Shown here piece after piece: positions 35,965-49,164 of a stretch of 64,000 bases of DNA. Numbering within the stretch: position 1 is the stretch's first letter; each line of letters opens with the position of its first letter. The stretch comes from Aphelocoma coerulescens (Eukaryota; Chordata; Aves; Passeriformes; Corvidae): the NCBI RefSeq assembly GCF_041296385.1, contig NW_027184085.1:56945109-57009108 (forward strand). The letters run 5' to 3'. Made by a program: the position numbers and the translations under genes. The notes below the pieces were generated by a model that was not told the DNA's origin, ran no database searches, and saw nothing but the letters and a program-made list of their open reading frames with translations.

Positions 35965-37005
35965 GGTGAGTGCATTTGGTTTACACAGCAAAGTTTTTGC
36001 AGGAGGCGGGGATATACAGGGGTAGCTTCTCTGGAAGATTTCCCTGTGCCCAGCAGCTCCTAGACACTGCTGGACAATACTGAGCCCAACAGCGATGGCA
36101 GTAGCATCTCTGGGATATTGCAGTTGTGAAGGGCAAAAAGTTCTGCACAATGGCACGTGGAGCCAGAGAAGAAAGGAGTGACAACATGTGAGAGTAGCAG
36201 CCCTGCAGACACCAAAGTCAGAGCAGAAGGAGGGGCAGGAGGTGCTCCAGGAGCCAGAGCTGACATGCCCCTGCAGCCCATGATGGTGTGAAGATCATCC
36301 AGGGGCAGCTATGCACCTGCAGCCCATGGAGGTCCACGAGGGAGCAGGTCAGTCCCTGAAGGAGACTGTGTCTTCATGAGAAGGCTGCACTGGAGCAGGG
36401 TCCAGGCAGGACCTGTGGACCCATGGAAAGAGGAGCCCATGCAGGAGCAGGTTTGTTGGCAAGACTTGTGTCCCCATGGGGGACCCACTGTGGAGCAGTG
36501 CATTCCTGAAGGACTGCACCACATGGGAGGGAAGCCTGTGGGCAGGATCCAGGTTGTAGAAGTTCATGGAGGTCTGTCTCCTGCGGGAAGCACCCTGCAC
36601 TGGAATAGGAGATGAGTAAGAGGAGTACTCCACCTGAGGAGGAAGGAGCAGCAGAGACAATGTGTTGAACCAACCACAGCCCCTATTCCCTGTACCACTG
36701 CACCACTGAGGGGGGAAGGTAAAGCAACTCAAATGAAGTTTGGTGCAGGCAGAAGGGAGGGATGAGGAGATCATGTTTTTTAGGTTTGTTTTGATTTCTC
36801 ATTATCCTACTCTGATTTGATTGACAATAAACTAAATTTATTTTTTCCCAAGTTGAGTTGGATTTGCCCACCATGGTAATTGTTGAATGGTTTCTCTCTG
36901 TCCTCATCTTGACCCATGAGCCTTTCTGTCCAGATGTGGGGGTGAGAGATAAAGCAGCTTTGGTAGTCATCTGGAATCCAGCCAGAGTCAACCCTCCATG
37001 GTGAG
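35965..37005 (+). mobile_element. Solo LTR of avian ERVL-like type, with 6 bp duplication
   Basis: A 1,029 bp LTR (35,971-36,999) starting with TG and flanked by GGTGAG at 35,965-35,970 and 37,000-37,005. The middle shows the recurring 'cccatg..ggagcagg' units seen in a common avian ERVL-class LTR, followed by a 'ctgaggaggaaggagcagcagag' block, AATAAA at 36,826-36,831 and the terminal 'atccagccagagtcaaccc' block. The right end is CCAT instead of CA, so one base may have changed at the edge. No internal viral sequence is present, so this is a solo LTR left by recombination. The 141-codon frame within it on the minus strand is accidental. Confidence 0.8.
36826..36831 (+). terminator. AATAAA polyadenylation signal in solo LTR
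   Basis: AATAAA about 170 bases before the LTR end, in the expected R-region position. Confidence 0.6.
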
Positions 37006-37199
37006 CTTTCAGCTGCATGATAAGTAATTATTAACACTATTTTTGAGAGAGTAAAAATATTTAAAATTTAAGTGCTGTAGTGCAGCAAGGCTGCAATAAG
37101 AGTAAATTGAGGAGAATAATATTTCCTTCCTGTTTAGAAAAAATCAAACCTGGTTGTTAAATGTAAATTTTTAAAATTAGAATATAAGAAATACACAGC

Positions 37200-38734
37200 C
37201 TGCAAAGAAGAGGGTCAGATCAGAGGCTACTTTAGCAAACAGATCATATATATGTCTGTGGGACAGGACTTCATGGGATGCACTTTTGAACACTGAGGGA
37301 GCTGGCAGATGCTGGCAGATGCTGGCAGATGTGAGACCACTTTCAATAATCTTCGATCAATTCTAGCAACTGGGAGAAGCATCTGAAGCCTGCAGAAAAG
37401 CTGCTGTCAGTCCTATCTTCAAAAAGGGCAAGAAGGGCCCAGGGAACTACAGTTCAGTCAGCTTCACCTTGATTCCTGTGAAGTCATTGGAGCAGCTAGC
37501 CCTGGAAACCATTTCTAGGCACTTGAAGGACAAGAAAATCATCAGGAATAGTCAGCATGGCTTCGCCAATGGGAAGCTTAACAAACTAAATTACTTTCTA
37601 CAGTGAAATGACTTGACTGATGGATGAAGGGAGAGCAGTGGATATTGTCCACACAGACTTTAGTGAGGTCTTTCCCTCCTGTAAGATCTTCATAGATAAG
37701 ATGTTGAAGTAAGGGATGAATGACTAGTTGATGGAACAGTGGCTGAAGAGTGGTGATCAATGGCATGAAGTCTAGTTGTAACTCAGTGATTCAAAGTGTA
37801 CATGAAGAATCAAATCTGGATCTGATACTTTTTACCATTTTCATTAATGGTCTGGATGATGAGGAAGAGTGCCCCCTCAGCAAACCTGAGAGGAATGCTT
37901 GATATGCCAGAGGGTCATGCTGCCAAACAGAGAAAACTCAGCAGGGTGGATAACTGAGAGAACAGGAATATCATGGAATTCAACAAGAAGAAGTGTGAAG
38001 TCCTGCACCTGGGGAACTATTCCACCCAGCTGGAAAGCAGATCAACAGAAAAGGACCTGGGTGTCCTGAAGGACACCAAGTCAAACATAGACCACCTCTG
38101 TGTCTTTACTGCAAAGACTAGGAACGGTACCCTGGGCTGCATTAGGGAGAACGTTGCCAGAGATTTGAGGGAGGTGAGACTGCCCGTCTATTCAGTACTA
38201 CTAAGGCATGGATGGAATGTTGTTTCCAGTGCTGGGCTTCCCACTACCAGACAGCCATGGACATGCTGGAAAGAGTCCAGCAAAGGGAAACAAAGATGTT
38301 GGACAAGAGCATCTCTCCTATGAAGAAAGGCTAAGGAAATTGAGACTGTTCTGCCTGAGTAAGAGCAGGCTCAGAGGGAAGTCATCAGTATACATATAAA
38401 TATCTGCAGGAACAATGCAAGGACAAAGCCCAACCTTTTCCAGTGGTGCCCAGTGACAGGAGAAGAGGAAATGGGCACACACTGAAACACAGAACATTCC
38501 CTCTGAACATCAAGAAACACTCTTTCACGTGAGGCTGACCAAGCACTGGGAAAGATTGCTCAGCAAGATGGTGGAGTCTCCTATCTTGAAGATATTCAAA
38601 AGCCATCTGGACACGGTCCAGAAAAATGGTCTGGGGAAAGGGTTTTGATGGATCCACTTGAGCTTAAGGTTTGGACAAGATGGTCCCTTCTACAGGTCCC
38701 TTCCAGCTTCAATTATTGTGTGATTCTGTGATAT
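37200..38734 (+). mobile_element. CR1 LINE, reverse-transcriptase part to 3' end
   Basis: Plus-strand CR1 of about 1.5 kb. Readable ORF2 blocks include a 'PIFKKGKKGP.NY' region at about 37,415-37,450, 'LETISRHLKDKKI' at about 37,505-37,545, a 'VDIVHTDFSEVF' palm-domain block at about 37,640-37,672 and the 'FNKKKCEVLHLG' and 'EKDLGVL' blocks at about 37,975-38,075. It ends at 'attattgtgtgattctgtg' near 38,734. Many stops and frameshifts are present. Confidence 0.88.
37301..37330 (+). repeat. Three tandem copies of a 10-mer inside CR1
   Basis: GCTGGCAGAT occurs three times back to back. Other CR1 copies have it once, so this is a local duplication within the dead ORF2. Confidence 0.9.
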
Positions 38735-41700
38735 CTTTTAGCTGGAAAAGGAGGTAAATTTTTATTTACACTGTGTCAAAATGTAACACTGTATCAAGTC
38801 CAATTTCAAAAGCACCTTCTAGGTCAGCAATGATAGATTTGGGGTTTGATTCTTTCCCTTGAAACCTTGTTCTTAATTTTACCTAAACAAGTAAATCCTT
38901 TGTTAAAATATAGACCCCATCCCTGACATTCACCTTTAATTAAGCCAGAGTGACAGCTAGGGAGAGATCCCCTCATGCCTGTTTTCCAGCCAGTGTGGCA
39001 GGTCTCCCACTGTGGTGCCAGAGGAGCAAGCCACACCGAGGCTGCTGCTGTAGCTTGTCCCCGGGAAGACTTTTGCCCCCCAGAAAGTCCTGTTCTCCCT
39101 CACAAAACTACTCACAGGTATGGGGAGCAGTAGCCCTGAAGGGCACTTCTCCTAGCCTATGATTGACCACTTACCCACAGCTCTTTAAAAACATTTTCTT
39201 TTAAAACATGATACAAGCCCATGCAAGTTTCTTTACCCCAGTAATGACCTGAAGCTTGGTCCATTGCCATTCAGCATGTACAAAACTATACAGTTGCTAA
39301 GAGCCTGCTTTTTACCTTACCTCAGATCCTCTGGGAAGATCCTTGCACTGAATTAGTTTATTTTGTGCTGCTTTAATTTGATAAACCCACAGAAAGCCAT
39401 CTTTTGAGCCAAGGAACTCCTTGAGTTATATCCATAAATGTCAGTGACCCACATGCAGCACACAAAAAGGCTTGATTTTTTAATTAGCAAAACCAACTAA
39501 GACAGATGTAGTAGCAACACTTTTTTCTGAGTCTATCTTTTATTTTTTCTCTCAGGTAGCATATGATGGCTGGTAATGTTTTTCACAAAATAATCTCTAA
39601 TCAGAGCACAGTTCTGATTAATAGCTTAATATATGTACAATTTATTTTTAAGCTTAGTTACCTTTTCTCGTTTTCAAACACTATTCTATATTAATCTTAG
39701 CACTCATGTCAACAAGGAAGAGAGCTTCCCCTGTTGTCCCTTGGCATTTAAGGCTGCATTCAATGCAGATAAAGTTTGTTTGGGAATGTACAGGGTCTGC
39801 TGAAGACAATCACTGGAGATAGAACCTTAATTTAACCTCAAGCCTGTAGTATTTCCCCTGGGACACAGATGACTGATAACACAGCAGAGGGCAAGGAAAG
39901 CACAAAATTATTGAGAAATGGAAGCAGCAAATCTTGAGTGTCGAATTTCTTCCTCTAAATCATTGTTTGTAAGGATAGTCATGCATGTCTGACTCAGCCG
40001 GGAGACTACAAAGCTTCTTAAAAGAGCAATTCTAAGATGTACTGACAACGGATGTTTTTGAAAGCCATTGCCAAGGCATACAAAATACAGTTGTCATATA
40101 TTCATCTTAAAAGAAAATGCCATTACAGGATCAAACTGCACTTGCTTAGAGTATCCTATGTACAAGGTAGGTCAGCAGTTGTTAACTTAATTGAAATAAG
40201 TCCTAAACAGAGAGCTTGATAGCATGTCCCACAGGAACATTAGAAAATTGTGTTAATGAGTATTATTATTGCTTGCTTCTGTAAGAAAATAGATCATTAT
40301 TAGCTGAGGTTGTATGTGATGTTTTCATGTGTTATAGTCCTAAATGGGCAACATGAAAAATTAGATAGCATTTTGTTTTAAATAAAAAGGCTTTAAAAAA
40401 ATCTCTGTGCTCTAAACTTAAAATTAAGCTATTCTATTGGGGTTAAAGGTTAAATAGCCCTTTTATTTCCTAATGATAAATTTAATTGTCTGAAGCCAAA
40501 TTGAATACAAGCTGATTTATGTTTTCCTTTCTATAGGGAAAAAAAAGTCCTTAGTAAGCATGGCTAGAAAATGTTGCCCCAGCTTCAGAGTCGCTGCTTT
40601 CAGAATGGAAGAATTTCTTCATTTAAAATAGAACAGTGAGTACCCTTTATCAGACAAAAAGGTGTAAAGAAAAATACCCAATGTATTACAAAAAAAGCTA
40701 AAAATCTTGAAATTTATTGCAATGTAAAGTGTAGATTTTCTTTTAATCATATCTTCTAGGTCACAAAACAAAACAATTTTTATTCCTCCTATCAACATAA
40801 AGAATCGAAATCCCTGAACATACCTCCCTTCCAAAAAATAAAACCAAAAAACAAAGAAAATGTAACAAAGTAAACCAATTATGTGCAGTTGAAGAAGCAT
40901 TTGCATTTCACTGTTAGAAGTTGTTACCTTTTACTTCCTGATAATAAAAAGCAAAATACCAAACCAATATCCTCAGCTGCTATTTTTAAATATTTGCATA
41001 TTTTCAGGGAAAACAGTAATAGTAATGTGATAAGACTTTTAGCTCAACAGAAGAGCAGGACAAAATGTAACCCCTTAAGACAGCATTCTACACTTCATGT
41101 TGAGCAATGGCTAATGAAATCCTAAGAGGGTTTGTTACATAAACCAGTGGACTGAAGAAACCTTTAACATGTAGGAAACTGGAGTTAATTAAACTGTTAT
41201 GGGTATCCTATCCATCATCCCACCAGACCACTCTATTCTAAACCTATTTAAATTTTGTAACTGAAAAAGTGTACTTGGCATGGCTGATAAACCATGTTTA
41301 CTGTCCTTATTGATTTGACATTTGTGCATAACCTTTATGCTTTAATTATCTAACAGCATTTCCTGTATCTTTCTTTGCTACAGAAAGTACTTGATTTCCA
41401 AGCAATTAGACATATCTGAAAATTAGCAGACAGTAAAAGTGTTCCCTTCAACAAATTAATCCATTTGGGAAAGCAGTGGTTTACCACTGCACTGAAGTTG
41501 CTGAGAAGGTTGCTTTATTGAATCTCATTTCAGCCTGCTTTAGCACCTTAGTGTAATCAAAGTGCATTTCAACTCTGCTCATATTTCACTCAGAGGATAG
41601 GCTGCATTTAAGGAGCTTCCTTTCTCGTGTGATAATTTGGAAACCTAAATGCAGTATAAGAGAATTTAAACTTAGGGTTAACAGCTGGCTACATTTGTAA

Positions 41701-43372
41701 GCATCAGCAGAAGAAATGAGATCAAATATTTTCTAATATAGCTAGAGTCAAGGAAAAGAAGAAAGACGGTTACTGCAATATAAATTTGCCTTCTATTCTG
41801 AATCTTTATTAAGAAGATAAAATTTTTATTTCCTGTTTGAGACAGTTTCTGAGGATTTGCTTTTAATACATTGTATGTGTTAAATCAGTTTATGATATTT
41901 TTAAACTTCTATCCATGACTATTCTAGCACTTATGTCTGCCAAAAATCTTCACATTGCAACATTAAAAATCACTGTAGTAAATTTATGAAAAACATGCCT
42001 GTTTCTTTGGTTTTTGGAGATATTTATCAGAGAGAAAAATGTAACAGTGCAAATACAGTAATTAAAATTTTTGTATATTTCTCATTTATGAAAGATTATG
42101 TTGCAATTCTGTCTTATCCATGAAATGAGATGGGTGACCTGAGATCAGATTCTGGAGCTCACATTTGTGAAAGGCAGCTCTTTATCCTGCATAAACAGCT
42201 CACCACATTGTGAAAGGGGCCTAAGGCATCTGAGAGAATGTTGTCCCACTGTAGGTGCTGCATGAAAGTGCTGTACAATTATAATCCCTCATAGCAACCA
42301 CCAAAATATGCTCGAGGCAGGAGTCACATTTTGCTTTAAGAGTGCAGAGCAAACTCTGTGAATTCCTGGTCATCACTGATAACTTTCAATTAACCTGGAT
42401 ATCTGTCATAGTTTAAATAGCTTCTCCCCTTCTCAAGATTATCAAATGTCATTACAAAGAAGGGGTGTAATTCATGCTTCAGAGAGGGGCAGGATCAAGA
42501 TGACAGATATTCAGCTCAAAGCTTTTGCTGGGCTTCAGATCTTACACTGTACCTCTAAACAATGCAACCCAGATCTTCCAGTGAGAAGAGCTACAGGGTT
42601 ACACAATGTACACACCTTGTGCTTCACAGGCATCTCCAAAATATGATACCATGATTTAGACGGTGTAACAGTAGTGCATTTTGTCTGGTGTCACTGGAGG
42701 TGTTTTTACACAGCAACTTTACTACAAATGATTTATAAACTAGAGCAGAAGAGGGAATTATTTCTTTCAGGTGAAAGAGAAGGACTGTAATCTGTTTCTT
42801 TTCTTCACTTTTTCACACTGTGCAAGCAAGAAACAAACGAAAGCACACAGTGATTCCATATGGCAAGCTGAGTAGAAGCTGAACAAGAACCTAGAGTTAA
42901 GATGGCAGAAATTAGTCACTAGTTTTTGACAGCAATCAGCAACTGTGGCTGGTTCATCTTGTTATTTCTTGCTGCAATAGTACTTAGTCATCAGTTCTCA
43001 TCCAAAGAGTTCTTTCCAAGCAGAATACCTTTATCTCATTCAATAAGATGATGTTTCTTCTTTCAAACCCAAGCTTTTAGTACTTTTTGTCACCTTTTAC
43101 CTCAATTAAGCAATGTCCTCATGCCTAAAGAAACTTCATATTGCATCAGAGCATCAGATTCTAGATTCAGTCCCAAAGTTCACATGTAGACAAAATTCCC
43201 CATGCCCACCAAATAATTCCAAAGATTTCAGCGACATTTTGACATGAACACGCACTCACAAAGAATAGTACTTGGTAGAAGTCAATGAGAAACTCTTTTT
43301 TTCCCTGGTAAAATATAAATTTTTTTATAGTTCAGAAATAACAAATTTTGACATCTTGCTATAATGTGAGAG
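38735..43372. other. AT-rich noncoding stretch, no gene seen
   Basis: Unique sequence. A modestly GC-richer patch at 38,940-39,160 has no recognisable origin. The 41,080-42,100 part resembles conserved noncoding DNA in texture only. Confidence 0.5.
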
Positions 43373-43422
43373 TATGTATATATATATATGTATATATATA
43401 TACACATATATATATGTCTATA
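43373..43422. repeat. (TA)n microsatellite
   Basis: Alternating TA blocks with TG/CA interruptions. It is nearly self-complementary and likely length-polymorphic. Confidence 0.95.
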
Positions 43423-46400
43423 ATTCTTTTACAGATTATGTTTTTGTTTCCAACATAGTGTAAAATACCATGCATGACAATATAAGTTAAAAAATATAAA
43501 AATAATTTTTTTTCTCTCAGATAATTCTTAAATGGAAACATCTGAATACCCCGCTCTGATGTAGTGGACTGATTCAAGCAGTAGCCTGTCTTGCAGCAGG
43601 GCAGATCTCACCTGCATTGCTTGATGTTTATGACATCTTGTATATGGAAAGTCCTGATTTGGAAACCTATTGTTTGTGTTGGCACCTAAGAACAACTCTA
43701 TAATGACGGCTTCAGTTTCCCTTTGTATTAATGATTTGAAGATGCCTCCTTTCCACATCCCATTATTTTGTTAGATGTGCCATTCAGAATTGGTTTTTGA
43801 TAAATTCAGCCTGGTGCCTCTGTGACTACTGCATAGGTACAGTAGTTTTAAATATTTATGTTGTGCTGGTGGTGATAATTATTATTCCAACTCAGTATAG
43901 CTTTAATGCATTTAAATGTCAGTGTTTCTCAGTTTAATTCATCATACATGCATTCAGATGCTTGTATGCATGTATTCAGTATGCATCTCCAAGGGCCTAA
44001 AAAGACCTATTCATATTATAGCAGCTGTGAGAAAGTGAGGGCATATTTCCTTTACATTCCTAACTGTAAACATTAATTAGGTGCTTGACACACATTAATG
44101 ATTAAAAAAACTCTTTGTAAAATAATCCATCATAATTCTTTTATCACTATGCCAAGCCAAAGAACTATTTCATTGTAGCATGGTATCTCTGATGGCAAAG
44201 TTAAAAACTATGTGATAAAATAAAATCCATTTATTTACTCAGTCTTTTTCCATAGGAAAAAAAAGTGGATTTGCTGTGGTAGCTGGTATGCTTCTGAATA
44301 CAAGAATGTCATGCCTTATTATCTGTTGGTATGCATTTGTTTGAAAGCCCCTATGCAGTTGCTCATAAACTCAGTTTCCTTCTTAAGCTTAACCATTACA
44401 GCAAAACAAAAGGTTAAAAACAAGGACTTGAACACCTTCTCCAAAGTATTAAGAACATTCTGAGGGCTATCACAAAAAAGAAACAAAAAAAGAAAAGGGG
44501 AAAAAAGCAAAAACAAAAACAAAAACAAAAGCAACAACAACAAAAAAAAACAATAAAAAAAACCACCAGAAAATAAGAAAAAAAACGCAGGTCCTTTTCA
44601 AAAACATGACTGGAATGCATTTAACCTTGGCTTTCCTAGTGGTACTGTTTGCAATTGTTTGCTTAAGCAAACCACAGAAGAAGGAACTCTGAGTTCCCAG
44701 GAGGTCTGACAAATGATTTCCAAGGTCAGACATATGCACAAAAGAAACAACAGCTTCTCACTCTGTGTTCTGTTACAGCATCTCTCCTTATGCTACCTGT
44801 GACACTGACTCAGTCTGGTCCCCTTGAAAGGTTATGAAGGCTGCCACACAGAACGGGTCCAGTGTTGTCCAAAACATGAGACTGAAGCTGCCACTTGTCA
44901 ATACACAGCTAACAGTTCAGAGAATCCCTCTATCAATTTTCTTGGTGTGACTCCACCCCAGCTGTTTTCTCAGCCTAATGCTGCATCTCCAGAATGTGTA
45001 ATAGTAATTGACCAGAACAGAGTGTCAGGACTAATTAACATACTCTTGTTATTGGTGAGAGCGCTGGTTTTCAAAGAATGTCCTAGCTGTTATTTATGGC
45101 TTTTAATTAAGGTACAATCTTATCTAAATAATCAGTGTGTTGTAAAATAGAAGAGTCAAACTACACAGCTGCAATAAGCCAAACATAACATGCACAACCA
45201 CATTTTCACAGAACACTTAGACATTTTGCAAGTCATGAGAAATTTAGGAAATTAGTAGGGGTTTTTTAGCTTTTACAAGGCATGTGAAAGCTTTCTATGC
45301 CTTCTAAATGGATTTACTCTAACTGCCTAATTCATTATGCTAAAACCATGAAGCAATTTCCTATTCAAAGCCCAACTCACAGTCTCTCTGTTGTCAAGTA
45401 TTTGAATTTCAGATTAGAAATGTGTTCATTTGGATAGCATGAAAGGAAAGCTTTGTTGTCAGCTTTGCTTTATGTTCTGCCAGCAGCCAAATCCCTCTTC
45501 TTCAGCGGTCACCAGCAAAATACCAGACCTCCACTCTGGTCTCCACTATCTTGAAACAAACACAAATGCTTTTGGCCTTTATGGCCTAAACACTGGTTTG
45601 AGGTTTGCTGTTCTCTCCTCTCTCTTAATATTTTTCTGGGGATTATTTATGACAGATGATATCGGCAAATGTTTAGATTGCAGTGAGGTTTTCTCATCCC
45701 TACATAAGGGAAAGGGAGGGAGGGGGAGAGCATTTCCATAGTGGGGGAGAAGAGCCAGGACATTTGGTTCTCTTAGAAGCTCTGTAGTTTGTTATGGAAC
45801 AGCGAGCTGAAGTGGCTCCAGCCCTTTTACCCTCAGCATGTTTGCAGCTATGATCTACACTGTATTTTAACTATGCCGCTGCTTGCTTGTTAGCAGCTAT
45901 TTCTTTGCCGGCTTGAAAAATATACAGGCAGCTGTCAAAAGTCAGGGGCTGCATTTCATGCAGAGTGTAACAAAGTTATCTAATACAGCCTGTAGGACAA
46001 CCCCCCCCCAAGCATTCATATCTTTGGCTAGTGATGTGGAAATCAAGGAATTCCAGCCACATTTCTCACAGGAAAGAGCTTTTCAGAGTTCTTCCATTAC
46101 TGTAAGCTGTTTCTGACAGGTTTAGGGTCTACACTGTGGAAGGACAAGCCCAGCACATCCCTCTATTAATTAAAAGCAAACATTCACACAGGGAACATTG
46201 TAACCTAAACATGAACTTTAATGGTTGTAATATAGCTGGAAGGAAAAATAATTACTAGCAGCTATAGAAGACATTGAGATATTTGTAATCCCTTTGCTTC
46301 TGAATACAATAACCCCTATGTAGTCATAATAAGCTCTTCAGTATAGGAAATAGTAATAGAAGATCTCTCTCCTGATACTGAGGCTGTGCAAATAATTGAT

Positions 46401-48364
46401 TTCTTAGCCTAACAGATGAAGTAAAAAAGGGGGAGGGGGAGGGTGAAGATTCAATCCAACCTTAATTTAAATGTTCTTTCTGCTTTTTACTTTTAGCTTG
46501 TGTTAATGAAAGAAAGCAGAGGCACAAAGCATTTCATCCAGCTTGGAAAGCCCTGTGGGACTCTGACTGGAATGCCTCGGGGAGCAAAAGGAGGAGTGAC
46601 CCATGGGACTGGTAGTGGCCCCTTCCTCTCCCTCCTGATGTATGAGGTGATGTCCTGGGATGTGCCTGCACTGCAGTCCCAGCAACGGGTCAGAGGATGC
46701 TGCTACCTCCAGCCACATCTCACTGTGCTGAAGCACACGGGTCCCTTGGGGACCAAACACACATCTTTTGCTCCACAATTCTTTATGTAAAACTCTGAGT
46801 GGCAAACCAGGCTATGGGAGCCCCAGGTCCCCATCTTCTCCACCAGGAAGATGCCTGGGTCAAAACTTTCCTCCTTGTATAAAGAACTACTCCAGCAGCT
46901 GGAAGTGAGGGCCCTAATCAACAGTTTAGACATACCCGAGGGAGTCACCTGGCTCTTAGGTTCTTTAGAGAAGTGGCACAGACCCCAAAAAGCCCAAACC
47001 TGCTGAGCCCAGAGGCTGCTGGGGAGTTCATCTCAGTTCATTGAAAGTGGGAGGTCTCTGTGGAAATCCCTGTCCAAAACTGGGCACAAAGAAGGTTTCT
47101 GTTTCCACTTCTGGCTCCCGGGAGAGTGAGCATCAGCTATTTCACCCAGCTCTAAATGACACATTGTTCCAACATGTGTTTCCAAGTGTTAAAAGTGAAG
47201 ACAAATGAAGGCATGCAGCTATGCTCATTGATAAGGTTCCTGGCACCCTGTTTCGTGGTTAGCAGAAATGAGCCTAAAAGCCTACAGAGTTTAAATTCTC
47301 TAATTCAGGAATTCTCTTGGACTCCAATTGTGTATGTTTTACAATATTTAAATGCAAATAACATTCAGGTCAGGTTTCTGTCTGCTAAATATCCTCTAGT
47401 GCTTTCATGGAATTTGTTTCCTTAATGTCAGATTATAAGAAGAGAATTAGAAAGCATTAGTATACTTTTTATAAAAGTTAAATATGAATGGCAAGAATTC
47501 AGGTCCAAACCATTTTAAGTTAAGAATGATATAAAACTATTACATTGCAAATAACATGCTAAAGCTATTACCAATGCTCACATTTTTTTTTTTACCCTGA
47601 AGCACAACAATTTTAGTCCATGAAGAAGCTGTTGTTCTACAGTGCTATATGTAAAACCAAGTTCATAATTCCCAATAACTTTATCAAACTCTATCATTAC
47701 ATATATTCTGCAGCTATCAGAGCAGTGTGGTTGCCATCAGATATGACCCTTATGGAAGAACACATGCTATGCTTTAGAGGACCAAAAACTAAATTTTTTT
47801 CAGGACTTCCTCAGAAAAGAGAGGTAGAATTCAAGTTATCATTCAATTGCTACCCCAACAAGATAGTGCATTATTCCATCCCCAGACAGAAGGAGTAGGA
47901 GGATTCCCACCATTAGAATACACAAAACTTTTTTACCCATGACTTTGTCATCCATACTGAACAATGGAGTAGCAGCGGGTACATAGAACTCTTTCCTCTT
48001 AAAATCCAGAAGTATAAAAACACTTAAAGGGCTCTATTTTCACATGACAGCCCAGAGAAACTTTATTTTTAAGCAATCTAATTAGACATCTAGTTAAAAT
48101 ACATGGAATACAGGGCCCAAAGCAATCAAACAAAAAAACAACCTCCTTCATGTTCAGAAGGCAAACAGGAAAGAAGTGACTATGATGAAAGTGCAATATC
48201 CCGGTCTAAGCAAAGCACCATCCCTAGACAATCCTAAGAGGTGTTTCTAATGAGAAGGTGACATGAAATGATATTGGAAGGCAGATTTGCAGAAGTGAAC
48301 CTCATGTGCCTCCAGTCCTTGTGAAGCCACCAGGTGCCAGCAAGGTGCCCTCACCTTAAAAAAG
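43423..48364. other. Noncoding stretch, no gene seen
   Basis: Unique sequence with an A-rich low-complexity section at 44,471-44,587 and G-rich short runs at 45,712-45,728 and 46,428-46,444. The overlapping sense/antisense frames at 46.5-46.8 kb have no domain. The 44,980-45,160 section has homeodomain-type TTAATTA motifs. Confidence 0.5.
44471..44587. repeat. A-rich (CAAA)n/(CAA)n low-complexity tract
   Basis: Irregular caaaa and caa units. It accounts for the Phe/Leu/Val-rich frames on the minus strand at 44.3-44.7 kb. Confidence 0.9.
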
Positions 48365-48630
48365 GAAAATGGTATCTTGTGCTGCATTAGACAAAGTATT
48401 GCCAGCAGGTCAAGGGAAGTGATGTTTCCCTGTGAACATCAATAAACATTTGGTCACAGTGAGGGTGACCACGCACTGGCGGAGGCTGCTCAGAGAGGTG
48501 ATGAAGTCTCCATCCTTGGAGAATTTCAAAAGATATATGGACAAAGTCTTGGGAGAACAGCTCTAGGTGACCCCCATGACCTTGGGGAATTGACCAGATG
48601 GTGCCTTCCAAACCCAGCTGTTCTCTAGTT
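48365..48630 (+). mobile_element. Short CR1 LINE remnant
   Basis: Starts with the 'ctgcattagacaaagtattgccagcagg' block of ORF2, jumps to the '...gtgagggtgaccacgcactgg' block and fades out before a terminal repeat near 48,630. About 270 bases, internally deleted. Confidence 0.75.
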
Positions 48631-49164
48631 CTTCGTTGCCTGTTCTATGCTTTGGTACATTCTCCAAACAGTATCACTCTTTAGGACCTGAGCCCTTGGA
48701 TTGTCTGGCATGCTGCTAGAATATGTTAAGTGACGGATAAGAGGTATGCATATAGATATACATATTTTCTTATATGCACACGCATACAGAAAGACTTGTC
48801 TGCAGCATAAATAGTTGAAGACAATTTTTAAGTATCCAATTCCGGTGTCTCCATGGAGGAAAGTGATATTTTCATCACCATTCTTTCCTTTTAACCACTA
48901 GAGTCCCACTGTTCCAGATTTCTGAATCTTTGAGAAGATTTCTTAAATCTCTAGTAAATCTTGCCCCATAGAGCTCTCCCATCACCTCATGTAGTGCATG
49001 TAGGGTTAAAGTCAGATGGTACAGAGACCTGTAAACAACAGTTTGGTGAGAAGTTATAAGAAAATACTGCTGCAGTAAGGGTGATGACTATTAAATTCAA
49101 AGAATGAACTTCAGCTTTCTTCAGCCTAATTGTCTGGTTAGAAACTCATTACACCCTGTAGTAC

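Noticed and set aside
36349..36774. 141-codon minus-strand frame
   Set aside because: It falls wholly inside the solo LTR and reads repeat units in antisense.
44319..44739. Hydrophobic Phe/Leu/Val-rich frames on the minus strand
   Set aside because: They are caused by the A-rich low-complexity tract at 44,471-44,587.
46500..46805. Possible exon with sense and antisense frames after a pyrimidine-rich stretch
   Set aside because: Both strands are open for similar lengths, no domain is present, and no convincing donor site pairs with it.
48327..48340. CTCF-like site (ccaccaggtgccag)
   Set aside because: One core mismatch, and isolated. Single near-matches of this kind are common.
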